Position numbers and translations under genes: made by a program. The notes under the pieces were generated by a model. It did no database searches. It was given only the letters and a program-made list of their open reading frames with translations, and was not told the origin of the DNA. Positions 24,481 to 33,774 of a stretch of 64,000 bases of DNA are shown here, one piece after another. The stretch is from Bedellia somnulentella (lineage: Eukaryota; Arthropoda; Insecta; Lepidoptera; Bedelliidae). Within the stretch, counting starts at the first letter, position 1. Every line of letters begins with the position of its first letter. Location of the stretch: the NCBI GenBank assembly GCA_963576735.1, contig OY755171.1, positions 5,828,001-5,892,000 of the forward strand, in the 5' to 3' direction.

Positions 24481-25436
24481 TTAACAAACTAGATTAAAAT
24501 TGGCATTATGTATGTTGGATATAAAATTATAGCTAATTCTATAAAGATGGCTAGCGCCACAGAATTAAAGAATGACAGCAGTCAAGCTTCGATTTTCCTG
24601 GAACTAATGGGCTCCGTTCATAGTAACTTAGTGTTTTTCCAACCAAACCACCAATTTTAATCCGATAACCCTATTTTTTTGTGATTGAAGTTGGATAATT
24701 ACGAGTGCCATACATGGATGAAGCCTCAACCATTTGTTTTTTTCTAGCGTTATATGTGTGGTTTTTAAATATTTATTCAGGGAATATATCACAGACATAC
24801 AATAAGTTATCATAACTAAGTCATGTTATAATGTATTGGTATAAAGATCAATTTTTTTACCCTTTTGAAAAAGAGGTTTAAAATAATTAGTGTCATTCAT
24901 TCTAAAACGCCGAAAAAGTATGGTGTACAGCTAGTTTAAAATAAAATAAGGGTCATTGTAGTAACCGTAAAGCAGTAATACATAAAGGTAATAGTTAATA
25001 AGGGTCGGTGTAAATTTCAATTTGTCCAATCAATACCCCCTGATATTTGAAGTCAAATGTAGGTTAATGGAGCCAAAGCGATGAAACTTATAATACAAAT
25101 AAATTTTCAATATTTTTTTTTATATTTGTTACAATAATAAGTTTATTGCCCTTTCTTTAATCTTTTATAAATTTAGATATTTCTGTAGTATTTATTTGGG
25201 TTTTTATTTTGAGTATTACTTTAAGTTTGTTGATCATTCAAACCATCGAAGTATTTTGAAACAAATTTCAAACTTTAAGTATTAATTTCAATTCAAAATA
25301 CATTTTAGTTTACCTAATCTACCTATACTAATTAGGTTTTCAAAATTCAAAAATATACTTTTTTTAACTGAAAAATCTTATTTTAAAAATATATAGCTAT
25401 TCATTCCACATTACAAATTGACGTTACTTTACCTCT
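24481..25436. other. Non-coding, no gene seen
   Basis: AT-rich; nothing was recognised. Confidence 0.45.
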
Positions 25437-25668
25437 GATCACGATTATAAACCCCAAAACGGGATAGTGAAACCTTAAAAAATAATTATATCTCAGCCAA
25501 CATTGGCAGTTGAGTGGGAGAAATATAGTAAAATAAAAGAGGCTTGGTCCTTGGTCTCCAGCGACACCGCTCACCAATCCTTTAAAAGTCCTAAGCCCTA
25601 GGTTACCCTTTTATGTCAACCACGGAGAGAAATATATTAGAGCGATTCTAAGCCCACACATCAATAAA
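25437..25668 (-). mobile_element. Family A element, old
   Basis: It can be aligned through CTCAGCCAACATTGGCAGTTG, in part, and TTTAAAAGTCCTAAGCCC. It carries many substitutions and has lost the tail. Confidence 0.6.
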
Positions 25669-25790
25669 AAATATATTTTCTGATAAAATATTTTACAAAC
25701 ATTATTCCCGGAACTCGCTTCGACTGTCTTATAGCTTAACACAAAGTCTTCCAAAAGAGCTTATTATTAAATACCACTTTTCTATTTCAG

Positions 25791-25996
25791 GCGCAAACTC
25801 AGTCCGTATAATTAACATGTGAGTACCAGAAGCAATGCCCTATCTGTTCCAGCCAGCTCTAACACTTGACTGTGATTACCTTACTGACAACGTCACAGGA
25901 TTAGTGGTTAAGTGGTTCTATATTGACAAGTCACAGCCTGTCTATCAATGGATCCCGCCGCAGAAACCACAAGCTCTAGGCATTCTGAAAGACAAG
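25791..25996 (+). pseudogene. Ig-fold cell-surface protein gene, exon piece 1
   Basis: This is coding sequence for the first half of a V-set-like immunoglobulin domain. It reads LTLDCDYLTDNVTGLVVKWF, which holds the first core Cys and the core Trp, and ends GILKDK. A good acceptor (TTTCTATTTCAG) precedes 25791, and a donor (AAG|GTACAT) follows 25996, leaving phase 0. One oddity is an in-frame TGA at 25820-25822, where the frame predicts a residue before VPEAMPY; a CGA arginine codon decaying by CpG mutation would give this. An ATGTGAGT at the same place could instead be read as a donor. The style recalls insect beat-like surface receptors, but I cannot name the gene. With the later pieces it suggests a decayed copy or an assembly error. 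Confidence 0.7.
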
Positions 25997-26103
25997 GTAC
26001 ATATTTTATGAAGAGATAATCATTGAGTTCGTATGGGTTAAATACTTTCGGCTATCACAATGTAATAAAATTAGATTTAAAATTGATAATCAGCCACTTT
26101 TGT

Positions 26104-26206
26104 AGAAAACATACATACATATACAGAAGTTGTCTGGGGAAAAATGGTGAAATAAAGGTTGTTGGTGATGGGTCTCCAACCGCATCGCCCAAAAATCTCT
26201 TAAAAA
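26104..26206 (-). mobile_element. Family A element, part 1 (split by a LINE)
   Basis: ACATACATATAC then GGGGAAAAATGGTGAAATAA to CCCAAAAATCTCTTAAAA. The element stops here and continues at 26743, after a LINE 3' end. Confidence 0.75.
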
Positions 26207-26742
26207 CCTTATCTTCTTTTTCTGTACACGCTGTGCAATTGTGGAACGCACTTCCTGAGGAGGTGCGATTGGCTAAATCACTGAACGTGTTCAAATATCT
26301 GGTGAAACAACATCTCACTGAAGCGCTGTAATACTGTTGCTTTTTAAACTGTATATATTTATTATATTTCTAAAACATATATGTGTATTTCATTTAAGTA
26401 TTTGTATTGCTTGTATATATAAAAGTATGTAGTTATTTATGTGTGTGTTCATAGTCGTTAAATATCTATATTATTTTGTATGATAAATATTTATATTGTT
26501 ATTTGAATTAAATGAGTTAGTTTTAAGTAAGCTTAATAGATTATTATGTTTTATTTTGGCGTTGTTTTGTGCATCTACCCAAATAATAAATTTATCGATC
26601 TCACCTTCCAAAGGTTGTCTGGAAGAGATCGCTTTTAGCGATAAGACCGCCAATTGTACCTCACTGTAAACTGTTTGATCATATTATTATTTTTGTAAAT
26701 TTGTGTTTGATGTGCAATAAAGAGTTATTCTATTCTATTCTA
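26207..26742 (+). mobile_element. LINE 3' end inserted into family A
   Basis: It begins in the C-terminal coding tail (FSVHAVQLWNALPEEVRL then NVFKYLVKQHLTEAL, stop at about 26331). It continues as a 3' UTR with GGAAGAGATCGCTTTTAGCG and TGCAATAAAGAGTTATTC and ends in (TTCTA)n. The 'RLWNSLPE' type of tail is typical of Jockey/CR1-like LINEs. The same 3' UTR recurs at 56459-56594. The insertion is flanked by CTTAAAA / CTAAAAG, a probable imperfect short target duplication. Confidence 0.78.
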
Positions 26743-26826
26743 AAAGCCCCAATACTGTTAGTCGCCTCTTACGTACACCCACCGGAAGAAATGGGGTAAT
26801 GCTATTCGAGGCCGACACTGCACAGC
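26743..26826 (-). mobile_element. Family A element, part 2
   Basis: AAAAGCCCCAATACTGTTAG through to CGACACTGCACAGCT. It completes the element begun at 26104. Confidence 0.75.
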
Positions 26827-27149
26827 TTTTGGAGAAAAAGATTGCAATTATAATTTCAGTTCTTGTAAATTGGACTTTCCTTGAAACAGTCCAGGTGGGT
26901 TTATATAAGCTGGAATAAATGATAATAAGAAAAGTTATTCCAGAGGTTTAAAACTGTTTTCAGAGGATTTAAACTGTTTGTTGAGTTCTAAGAAAATAAT
27001 AAGCTTTATCTTAAAAAACAAACTTATCAAGTTGTAAATTATTTCGATTGAACAATGAAAAATACTCGGAATTGCTTTAAGATTGGAAACTACATTGATT
27101 TATATTTTAAATTGGTTATTTAAATAATAATTGATAACTATTTCTCTAG

Positions 27150-27302
27150 CTGGAACTAAAGTACCGAGTGTCAAACAACCCATACACTCAACACAGAGCG
27201 CTACAAATTTTATCACCAGTTCCAGAACTTACTGGAAATTATACCTGCGTCGTTTCAACGTTTCTATCTGAAGACGAAAGAACGAGACAGATGATTATAT
27301 AT
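27150..27302 (+). pseudogene. Ig-fold protein gene, exon piece 2
   Basis: This is the second half of the Ig domain begun at 25791. The acceptor TTTCTCTAG ends at 27149. Phase 0 joins it to piece 1. It reads LELKYRVSNNPYTQHRALQI and then ELTGNYTCVVSTFLSEDE, where the YxC motif gives the second core Cys. Coding resemblance fades after RQMIIY at 27302, and no donor sits there. The next GT (CAT|GTAAGT, 27352) lies beyond an in-frame TAA. Either the donor was lost or the exon end differs. The two pieces are 1.15 kb apart with a LINE-interrupted repeat in the intron. Confidence 0.68.
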
Positions 27303-27850
27303 TTATTCATTTTATATTATTTTATTAGGGACATCAACAGCACATAAACATGTAAGTTACAATAGGCATGATGACAAATTTTGAGAAACTATTCTATAAT
27401 ATTTGGAAATATATATTAATTATAATAAACATAATATTTCTGCGGAAAATTTAGGTTTAGTACTTCAAAAATAATTTTTGATTCATAAATTTAAAATTTG
27501 CACCAAAACGCGTCAAAGTGTCATGGCGTCGCTTGCTTACGTCATTTTAGAGCAGTGTTGCCAACGAAGGCGATTTTTCGCCATTTAGGCTACTCAGATT
27601 GGAAAACGGCGACGAAAAATTTTAAAAATGTTTGGTGCTTTATTCGTTATAATTTTATAGGAAGAAGTAAACATTTATATACAAACTTTTTGGAAGTTAT
27701 GATTCTCTTACTCACTGTTACTTACTGTTATCAAAACCTTAATGTATGAGCTATTAAAAAGGTATTTTATTTCATTTTCAGTTACCAAATTCTAAATATG
27801 TAAATATTTAATTGCAAAAAGAAATATTTAACATAAACATAACCTCAAAC

Positions 27851-27890
<40 letters not shown>

Positions 27891-28172
27891 ATACACAATA
27901 CTTACATGGAAGTTTTAACATTTCTAAATTCTGCTGAACAGAAATCTTTGTTTGATGCCAGAAAAAATCCTAGCATTATCAAGTCGATTCTTGGTAAATT
28001 TGCGCTAGAAGCCTTTGTAAATCCTTGTTCCATAACTGAATTTAGCGCAATCAATTTACACAAAAGAAATTGAAGTTAATAATTATTTGTGAAGTAATAT
28101 ATTATTATTTAATTAAGTTAATAAGTATTATCTTAAGTAATTCAAATGTAAACAAAGAGAAAGAACTCTAAC
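27303..28172. repeat. Intron-like DNA with (AAAT)n at 27852-27893
   Basis: Apart from a ten-unit AAAT microsatellite I see no feature. CAGTGTTGCCAAC at about 27552 resembles a hAT terminal motif but has no partner that I can find. Confidence 0.5.
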
Positions 28173-28283
28173 CAGTGTGACCATCTGCCACATTTTGAAA
28201 TCGTCAGCTTAATATGCCACAGCTTAAATTTTTGGGTCCAAATCTGCCAAAATGGCAGAAATCTGCCACAAATGGTCACACTG
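28173..28283. mobile_element. 111-bp hAT-type MITE
   Basis: Ends are CAGTGTGACCATCTGCCACA and, inverted, CAGTGTGACCATTTGTGGCA. It is flanked by ACTCTAAC (28165-28172) and ACTCTAAT (28284-28291), an 8-bp target duplication with one mismatch. CAGTG ends and 8-bp duplications are hAT hallmarks. It has no coding capacity. Confidence 0.75.
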
Positions 28284-28615
28284 ACTCTAATGTGACGTCA
28301 TGCGCTCTGATTGGCTTTCAACATTTCATGGCGGATTGCCGTATTTAGCGATTTTATTTTATCGATTACAATATTTATCTTGCTTTTAATTATGAAAAGA
28401 ATCAGAGTTTTAGAATTAGGAATTTTGTAATAATATACACACAAATTATTTCAATGAAATTTACTTGTTGTCATCAGGCCTATTAGATAAATACAATGAA
28501 AAAGCCAACAACAGACATCCACAGAAGATACAAAAAACAGTAGTACATACAGATATGTAAGAAAAGTTGTAACATAAAATGTGTAGAATGATTGAATGCT
28601 TGATTTGTGTTATAT

Positions 28616-28619
28616 ATGG

Positions 28620-28678
<59 letters not shown>

Positions 28679-28698
28679 TATGTGTGTGTGTGTGTGTG
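28616..28698. repeat. (TA)n / (TG)n microsatellite
   Basis: A run of TA dinucleotides with one phase break is followed by ATGTATATG and nine or so TG units. Confidence 0.9.
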
Positions 28699-28769
28699 AT
28701 ACACTTATTCCCTATATTTATTATCTAACGTCGAAACGGAATTTGGCCTTTGAAGAAGCAAAAGGATAT

Positions 28770-28980
28770 GGTAAGAAAGGGGTAGCCAGAGCTTCAGAGT
28801 ACGAAACTCCTCAGCCACTAATGGAAGTTAAGTCGGGAAAAGACTGTCAAATATTTGTGATGGGTCTTCCCACCGCATTGCCTAAAAATCACTTCATAAG
28901 CCCCAATACCCTTAGTCGCCTCTTACGGACACCCATGACAAAAATGGGGTTATGTTATTGTATGCCAACACTAGAGACAC
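28770..28980 (-). mobile_element. Family A element, minus strand
   Basis: AAGGGGTAGCCAGAGC, CCTCAGCCACTAATGGAAG, TTAGTCGCCTCTTACGGACA, CCAACACTAGAGAC. The tail is lost. Confidence 0.76.
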
Positions 28981-29423
28981 TAAAGATCTATAAAACTATG
29001 ACTTTTCTGTTATAAAGGGGTATATTTCTAGAGACTTTTTATTGTCAATTTAATATATTATATTTTTGTTCCTTGAATATGATTACGATTCACGAAATCC
29101 GACAAAATTAATTATTTACTAGACAATTTCGGTAACCTGAGACAAATGTTTTTTCGAACTCTTTCTGTACCATTTGGTAAATATAATTTGCGTATTGAAA
29201 TACAAAATTAAACGTTTGATAGTCACGCGATTGCTCGTGAAGTAGATACGGAAATCTGTTTTAAATATTGATGAATTTGTCGAAGCAAACGAGACTGCAT
29301 TGTTTTGTAGTCCATTAGTTCTGGGCGTGTATTCGAGTTGTGTTAAATTTCCGATTATCTTCTTTGTTGGGCAGTAATTATAGATTACTTTATTCTTAGT
29401 ACCTTAGTGATGCATAAACGTTT

Positions 29424-29676
29424 TGCTGTGTAGTGTCGGCTGAGAATAGCACTACCATATTTCTTCCGGTGGGTGTACGTAATAGGCGACTAACGGTATT
29501 GGGGTTTTTAAGGGATTTTTGGGCGATGCGGTTGGAGACCCATCACCAACAACCTTTATATTACCATCTTTTCCACACTCAACTTTCCAAAAGTGGCTGA
29601 GGAATATCTAATTTCTTAGCTCTGACTACCCCTTCTAGGGATTTATAGCCGTGAGTATATGTATGTATGTATGTAC
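29424..29676 (+). mobile_element. Family A element, full length
   Basis: It starts GCTGTGTAGTGTCGGCTGAG and ends GCCGTGAGTATATGTATG plus ATGT units. It is one of the cleanest complete copies and gives the plus-strand reference. Confidence 0.85.
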
Positions 29677-30065
29677 TCCGTTTTGATTTTTTTATAGATC
29701 TATGGGATGCATTTAAGCCCTTACAAAATTGGAGGTAAAACCTAAGCCAATAAGTGTAACAACATCTCAATTTTTTCCAAACATGAGTTTTGATGACTAC
29801 TTACTATAATTTAGTTAAAATTTGGTCCTTATTTGATCGTTGTATAAAATGGTAATGTGAAAGAGAATATATTTTAGTATATGACTTTTAACTGAAAAGG
29901 CCGAATACAACAGGTACTGGTTGGAATTTCCTGTCCCGTTTAGTTTCCATTTTGATACCGATCGGTTGATGTTTATTAATTAGCAATTTAAAGTCGAAAC
30001 AAATAACTTATCATTGGCTTTTATCATTTTTTGCTCAGATCGTACCACTGTAAATTCAGTTATGT

Positions 30066-30322
30066 ACATCATACATACATACATACCTATACTCACGGCT
30101 GTTAATCCCTAAAAGGGGTAGCCAGAGCTTTGGAAGAAGAATTTCCTTAGCCACCTTTGAAAGTTGAGTGGGGAAAAGCTGCTACTAATAAATAATTTTG
30201 GTGATGGTTCTCTAACCACATCGCCCAAAAGTCACTTAAAAAGCCCCTATACCCATAGTCGCCTCTCACGGTCACCCACGGGTAGAAATGGGGTAGTGCT
30301 ATTTTAAACCGAAACAACACAG
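30066..30322 (-). mobile_element. Family A element, full length
   Basis: (ACAT)n, CTCACGGCTGTTAATCCCTA, CCACATCGCCCAAAAGTCAC and the 5' end at AACACAGCT. Confidence 0.82.
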
Positions 30323-30442
30323 CTATGTTATTGTAATTTAATTGTAATTGTTAAAATTAATGGTGATACAATAGTCCGATAAGCGCTAAATAGTCTAAGA
30401 TTATTATAGGTTTGCTACCAAAATGAAATTTAATCTATATCT

Positions 30443-30561
30443 TCTATACTTATAATAAATCTGTAGAGAGGTCAATTCTGTACATGAAATATATTTTCAA
30501 AATAACCATCAGGTGGTGATTAGGGATCGATACTGATGCCAAAAATGCAATCAGTAAAATT

Positions 30562-30595
<34 letters not shown>

Positions 30596-30716
30596 GGTTT
30601 GTATGTTCCTCATGGAAATAAAAACTACTCGACGGATTTTAACGAAACTTGGTACAATTATTCTTCATACACCTGCGCAGGTTTTTGTATACTTTCCAGC
30701 AGAGTAGTAAAGTTTT
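30443..30716 (+). mobile_element. Helitron 5' end, truncated
   Basis: It is nearly identical to the first 300 bp of the Helitron at 12856: TCTATACTTATAATAAATCT, a shorter TCTG array, and GTTTGTATGTTCC. It breaks off at the AGAGTAGTAAAG point, after which a T run and the 215-bp tandem array begin. Confidence 0.8.
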
Positions 30717-30739
30717 TTTTTTTAAAATACTTTTCTTTT

Positions 30740-31492
30740 GTACGAGATACCTACTTCCCAGAAAGTAGCTTTATTCATTTCAGCATTATCATCAATCAGT
30801 ACATAGTTACTACATGAATATTAAATAATACAATGTGCACCTACCGTACGTTGTCACAATGAATAACATTATACATCGACAACTTTTTAATCTTCTTAAA
30901 GAGGTAATACGAGTTGTTATCCAGAAGATCAATTGGCATGCGCTTTCCTAAAGTGGTTGTACGAGATACTTACCAGAAAGTAGCTTTATTCATTTCAGCA
31001 TTATTGTCATTCAGTACATAGTTACTAAATGTATATCAAATAATACGGTGTGCACCTACCGTACGTTATCACAATGAATAACATTAAACATCGACAACTT
31101 TTTAATCTTCCTAAAGAGGTAATACGAGTTGTTATCCAGAAGATCAATTGGCATGCGCCTTCCTAAAGTGGTTGTACGAGATACTTCCCAGAAAGTAGCT
31201 TTATTCATTTCAGCATAATCGTCATTCAGAACATAGTTACTTCATGTATATCAAATAATACGGTGTGCACCTACCGTACGTTATCATAATGAATAATATT
31301 ATACATCGACAACTTTTTAATCTTCTTAGAGAGGTAATACGAGTTATTATCCAGAAGATCAATTGGCATGCGCTTTCCTAAAGTGGTTGTACGAGATACT
31401 TCCCAGAAAGTAGCTTTATTCATTTCAGCATTATCATCAATCTGTAAATAGTTACTACATGTATATTAAATGATACGGTGTGCACCGACCGT
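30740..31492 (+). repeat. 215-219 bp tandem repeat, 3.5 units
   Basis: Units start at 30740, 30959, 31174 and 31389 with GTACGAGATAC. Each unit contains AGAAAGTAGCTTTATTCATT, GTGCACC(T/G)ACCGTA and AGATCAATTGGCATGCGC. The fourth unit is partial and runs straight into the coding-like sequence at 31476, so the repeat spans the 5' edge of that exon. Confidence 0.88.
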
Positions 31493-31652
31493 AAGTTTTT
31501 ACTATAAAAACGTTGAGTTGTCGGAAAATAATGTGTTATACGAACCAGTACGAATGACATACCCAAGCAAGAACATCCTAAAGGTCGAGACGACCATAGT
31601 TCCCATCACTGACGAGTTCTCTGAACATTGGGGTTATATATCCCAGCAGGAT
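31470..31652 (+). pseudogene. Ig-fold protein gene, exon piece 3 (partial)
   Basis: This is an open stretch whose protein looks like the second half of an Ig domain strand set: APTVSFYYKNVELSENNV, YEPVRMTYPSKNILKVETTI. The start is unclear. A stop lies directly upstream, the ATG at 31470 belongs to the tandem repeat, and no acceptor fits. A weak donor (TGGG|GTTATA near 31636) would leave phase 1, which is what piece 4 requires. The frame ends in TAA at 31653, just before old LINE sequence. I rate this as a damaged exon; its link to pieces 1-2 rests on position, strand and protein style. Confidence 0.5.
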
Positions 31653-31667
31653 TAACATGAAACAGTA

Positions 31668-32316
31668 TTTTACTGATGTTACCTCCACATTGGCCGAATT
31701 TACTTTCATCCATCCTCACTTGTTATCGAAACCATCCTAACGTAACTGTTTAAGTATTTTTACAATATCATCTAGCAAACCGCGCGCACCTTTGACAAAC
31801 GCACTATTTCCCACTTCACTAAATCTGATATTGCATTTTTTCCTGGGTGACCTTAGCCCTCCTGCATACACTCTACTTTCACATGCTTCTTCTGCCACAC
31901 TCAACATTCGCTTACAAACATAAACATCATGAACAGGAACTGGAATCATGGTTTGCCATTCGGGTCTTAAGAAACACCGATTTACTAGTTATGAGACTAT
32001 TCATTGCTACATTTACCGCATTACCCTTTTCCACTCATCTTTTAATATCCTCATTACATTTTCTATCCCTAGTAAATAAACTTCACAGGATATACAAACT
32101 ATATATATTGGTTCACTATCCATCCATTACCATTTACCATCAATCAATCTATTATCTCAATCACGCATTCTGTTACATTTTCGTCTCTCTCATACCCATG
32201 GTTTTGGTTCTATCCACATTAACTTTCATTCCCTTTCTTATAAAACTATTTCAATTCTACATCTAATAGTAATTTTGTAGTAAGTACTTTAAAGACTATT
32301 CGATTTTATACCCCTT
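31668..32316 (-). mobile_element. Old family L LINE copy, minus strand
   Basis: Reverse-complementing gives TTTACTAGGGATAGAAAATG, AAAAGGGTAATGCG and GTGTGGCAGAAGAAGCATG. These align with the younger copy at 32325, as does a downstream GGCCAATGTGG. No frame survives. Present in both duplication arms, so it predates them. Open frames on either strand here are by-products. Confidence 0.72.
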
Positions 32317-32324
32317 AAAAGGTT
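32317..32324 (+). repeat. Target duplication (AAAAGGTT) left of family L LINE
   Basis: It is repeated at 32958-32965. The other arm has a single copy (AAAAGATT near 51230). Confidence 0.85.
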
Positions 32325-32941
32325 GTTTACAAGGGATGGAAAATGTGATGAAGATATTGAGAGAAGAGTGAAAAAGGGTAATGCGATTAATGGAGCATTG
32401 GATATTCTAATGTCTAGTCAATCGGTGTCCGACAGGGCCCGAATGGCTGTGCATGATGCCGTTCTTGTTCCTACGCTTATGTATAGCAGTGAATGTTGGG
32501 TGTGGCAGAAGAAGCACGAAAGCAGAGTGAATGCAGTAGAAATGAGGTCCCTCAGAAAAGTTTGTAATGTAAGGTTATGAGATCGTGTGAGGAACGATGT
32601 GATTCGTGAAAGGTGTGGTGTAAAATATGATATTGTAAGAAAGATAGCAAAAAGGAATGTTGAGATGGTTTGGGCACATAGAGAGGATGGATGACATTAA
32701 AGTGGTGAAAGAGATCTATAGAGCCAATGTGGAAGGTAATTTTAGTAGAGGACGGCCACGAAAGACACACTTGGACCAAATTGAAAGTGTGCTTAAAAAG
32801 GCAGGCGTCCGAAGTATGAAGAAAAAAAAGAGCATGTATGAAAAGATTGATGGATGTAGACGAAGCAAGAGAGGTTTGCCAGGATCGTACGAAGTGGCGA
32901 TCGATAGTCTCTGCCTACCTCAATGGGAATTAACGGCGTGA
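32325..32941 (+). pseudogene. LINE polyprotein C-terminal tail, broken
   Basis: This region lies behind the reverse transcriptase in RTE-like LINEs. Its biochemical role is not established. Seen: LVPTLMYSSECWVWQKKHES with NAVEMRSLRK, then an in-frame TGA at 32578-32580. Coding then continues in the same frame (DRVRNDVIRERCGVK) to a one-base frameshift near 32652. It goes on as MLRWFGHIERMDD, EIYRANVEGN and RGRPRKTHLDQIESVLKKAG, to the stop at 32939-32941. The RT domain itself is absent by 5' truncation. Confidence 0.83.
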
Positions 32942-32957
32942 GTATATGTATGTATGT
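32325..32957 (+). mobile_element. 5'-truncated RTE-like LINE (family L), 633 bp
   Basis: The ends are defined by the AAAAGGTT duplication and by the empty site in the right arm. It carries only the C-terminal tail of the polyprotein, then a stop, and at once the GTATATGTATGTATGT tail. The almost absent 3' UTR and tetranucleotide tail are RTE traits. Confidence 0.86.
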
Positions 32958-33062
32958 AAAAGGTTAATGTAGACAATCTGAAATCCAAAAAACCTAGTAT
33001 ACAGTTAAAAAAGATATGTAATGTGAGAAATCAAAAGTAAAACACGTAAATTATATTTTTAG

Positions 33063-33092
33063 ATCCTCCGCCAGAACCTGAACCAGATGAAG
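33063..33092 (+). CDS. Ig-fold protein gene, 30-bp exon (piece 4)
   Basis: A micro-exon between a good acceptor (TATTTTTAG) and a canonical donor (AAG|GTAAGT). With the flanking phases it encodes PPPEPEPDE, an acidic, proline-rich spacer directly before the membrane anchor. It needs one base from the previous exon (phase 1) and passes one G to the next. The copy in the right arm (51333-51362) keeps the exon but has lost the donor. Confidence 0.7.
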
Positions 33093-33232
33093 GTAAGTCG
33101 TTTTATTATTTATTCTATTATTGCACAGCAATAAATGCTAAGTTAATTAAATCATACGAGTTTTCGAAAATAATTATATCCAGGATTTCAGTTTACGCAG
33201 AAGAAACTTATATACAATGCTAACTTTGTAAT

Positions 33233-33478
33233 ACATACATACATACATATACTCACGCCTATAAATCCCTTGAAGGGGTAGCCAGAGCTAGGGAATTAGA
33301 TATTCCTTAGCCACTTTTGGAAGTTGCGTGGGGCAAAGATGGTGTAAAGGTTCTTGGTGATGGGTCTCCAACCGCATCGCCCAAAAATTCCTTAAAAGCC
33401 CCAATACCGTTAGTCGCCTCTTACGCACACCCACCGGAAGAAATGGGGTAGTGCTATTCTAAGCCGACACTACACAGC
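33233..33478 (-). mobile_element. Family A element with defined target duplication
   Basis: TAACTTTGTAAT occurs at 33221-33232 and again at 33479-33490. The right arm has it once (about 51489-51500). So the element is an insertion of about 246 bp, from (TACA)n tail to CACTACACAGC. A 12-14 bp duplication plus a repeat tail points to LINE-type target-primed insertion. Confidence 0.88.
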
Positions 33479-33697
33479 TAACTTTGTAATAATTTATTGA
33501 TATAAATAATGAGCATTAAATGTTATTCACCAGCTAATTATTCATATTTTTATGATAATATTTAGCTCGTATAATAAAATATATACCCAATTAATCACAT
33601 TAGTATAAATAATTAATTAAACGTTTAAGATGGTGCAAAAAATTACACGTCACACCTATAATAAACATTATAAATATTTTAATTATTTTTATTTCAG

Positions 33698-33774
33698 GTT
33701 ACATATTGTCGTCAACAGCCGTTGTCCTCATCTGCAGCGCAATACTAAATTACTGGTATTCAAGACAAACGTGA
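33698..33774 (+). CDS. Ig-fold protein gene, last exon (membrane anchor)
   Basis: The acceptor TTATTTCAG ends at 33697. The first two bases complete a Gly codon with piece 4. The exon reads YILSSTAVVLICSAILNYWY, then SRQT and TGA at 33772-33774. This is a single hydrophobic segment of about 18 residues with a four-residue tail, either a type I membrane anchor or a GPI-attachment signal. It fits the end of a cell-surface Ig protein. It is conserved, with a Tyr-to-Asn and a Ser-to-Thr change, in the duplicated copy at 51701. Confidence 0.7.

Noticed and set aside
27500..28340. One larger element bounded by ACGTCA...TTAGAG motifs around the small MITE
   Set aside because: The two sides share only scattered short matches; no convincing ends or target duplication.
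28483..29015. Overlapping frames of 73 and 139 codons
   Set aside because: They arise from the TA/TG microsatellite and the family A copy beside it.
32657..32941. A separate small gene coding for MLRWFGHIERM...
   Set aside because: It is the tail of the LINE polyprotein, in continuity with the frame at 32325 after one stop and one frameshift.
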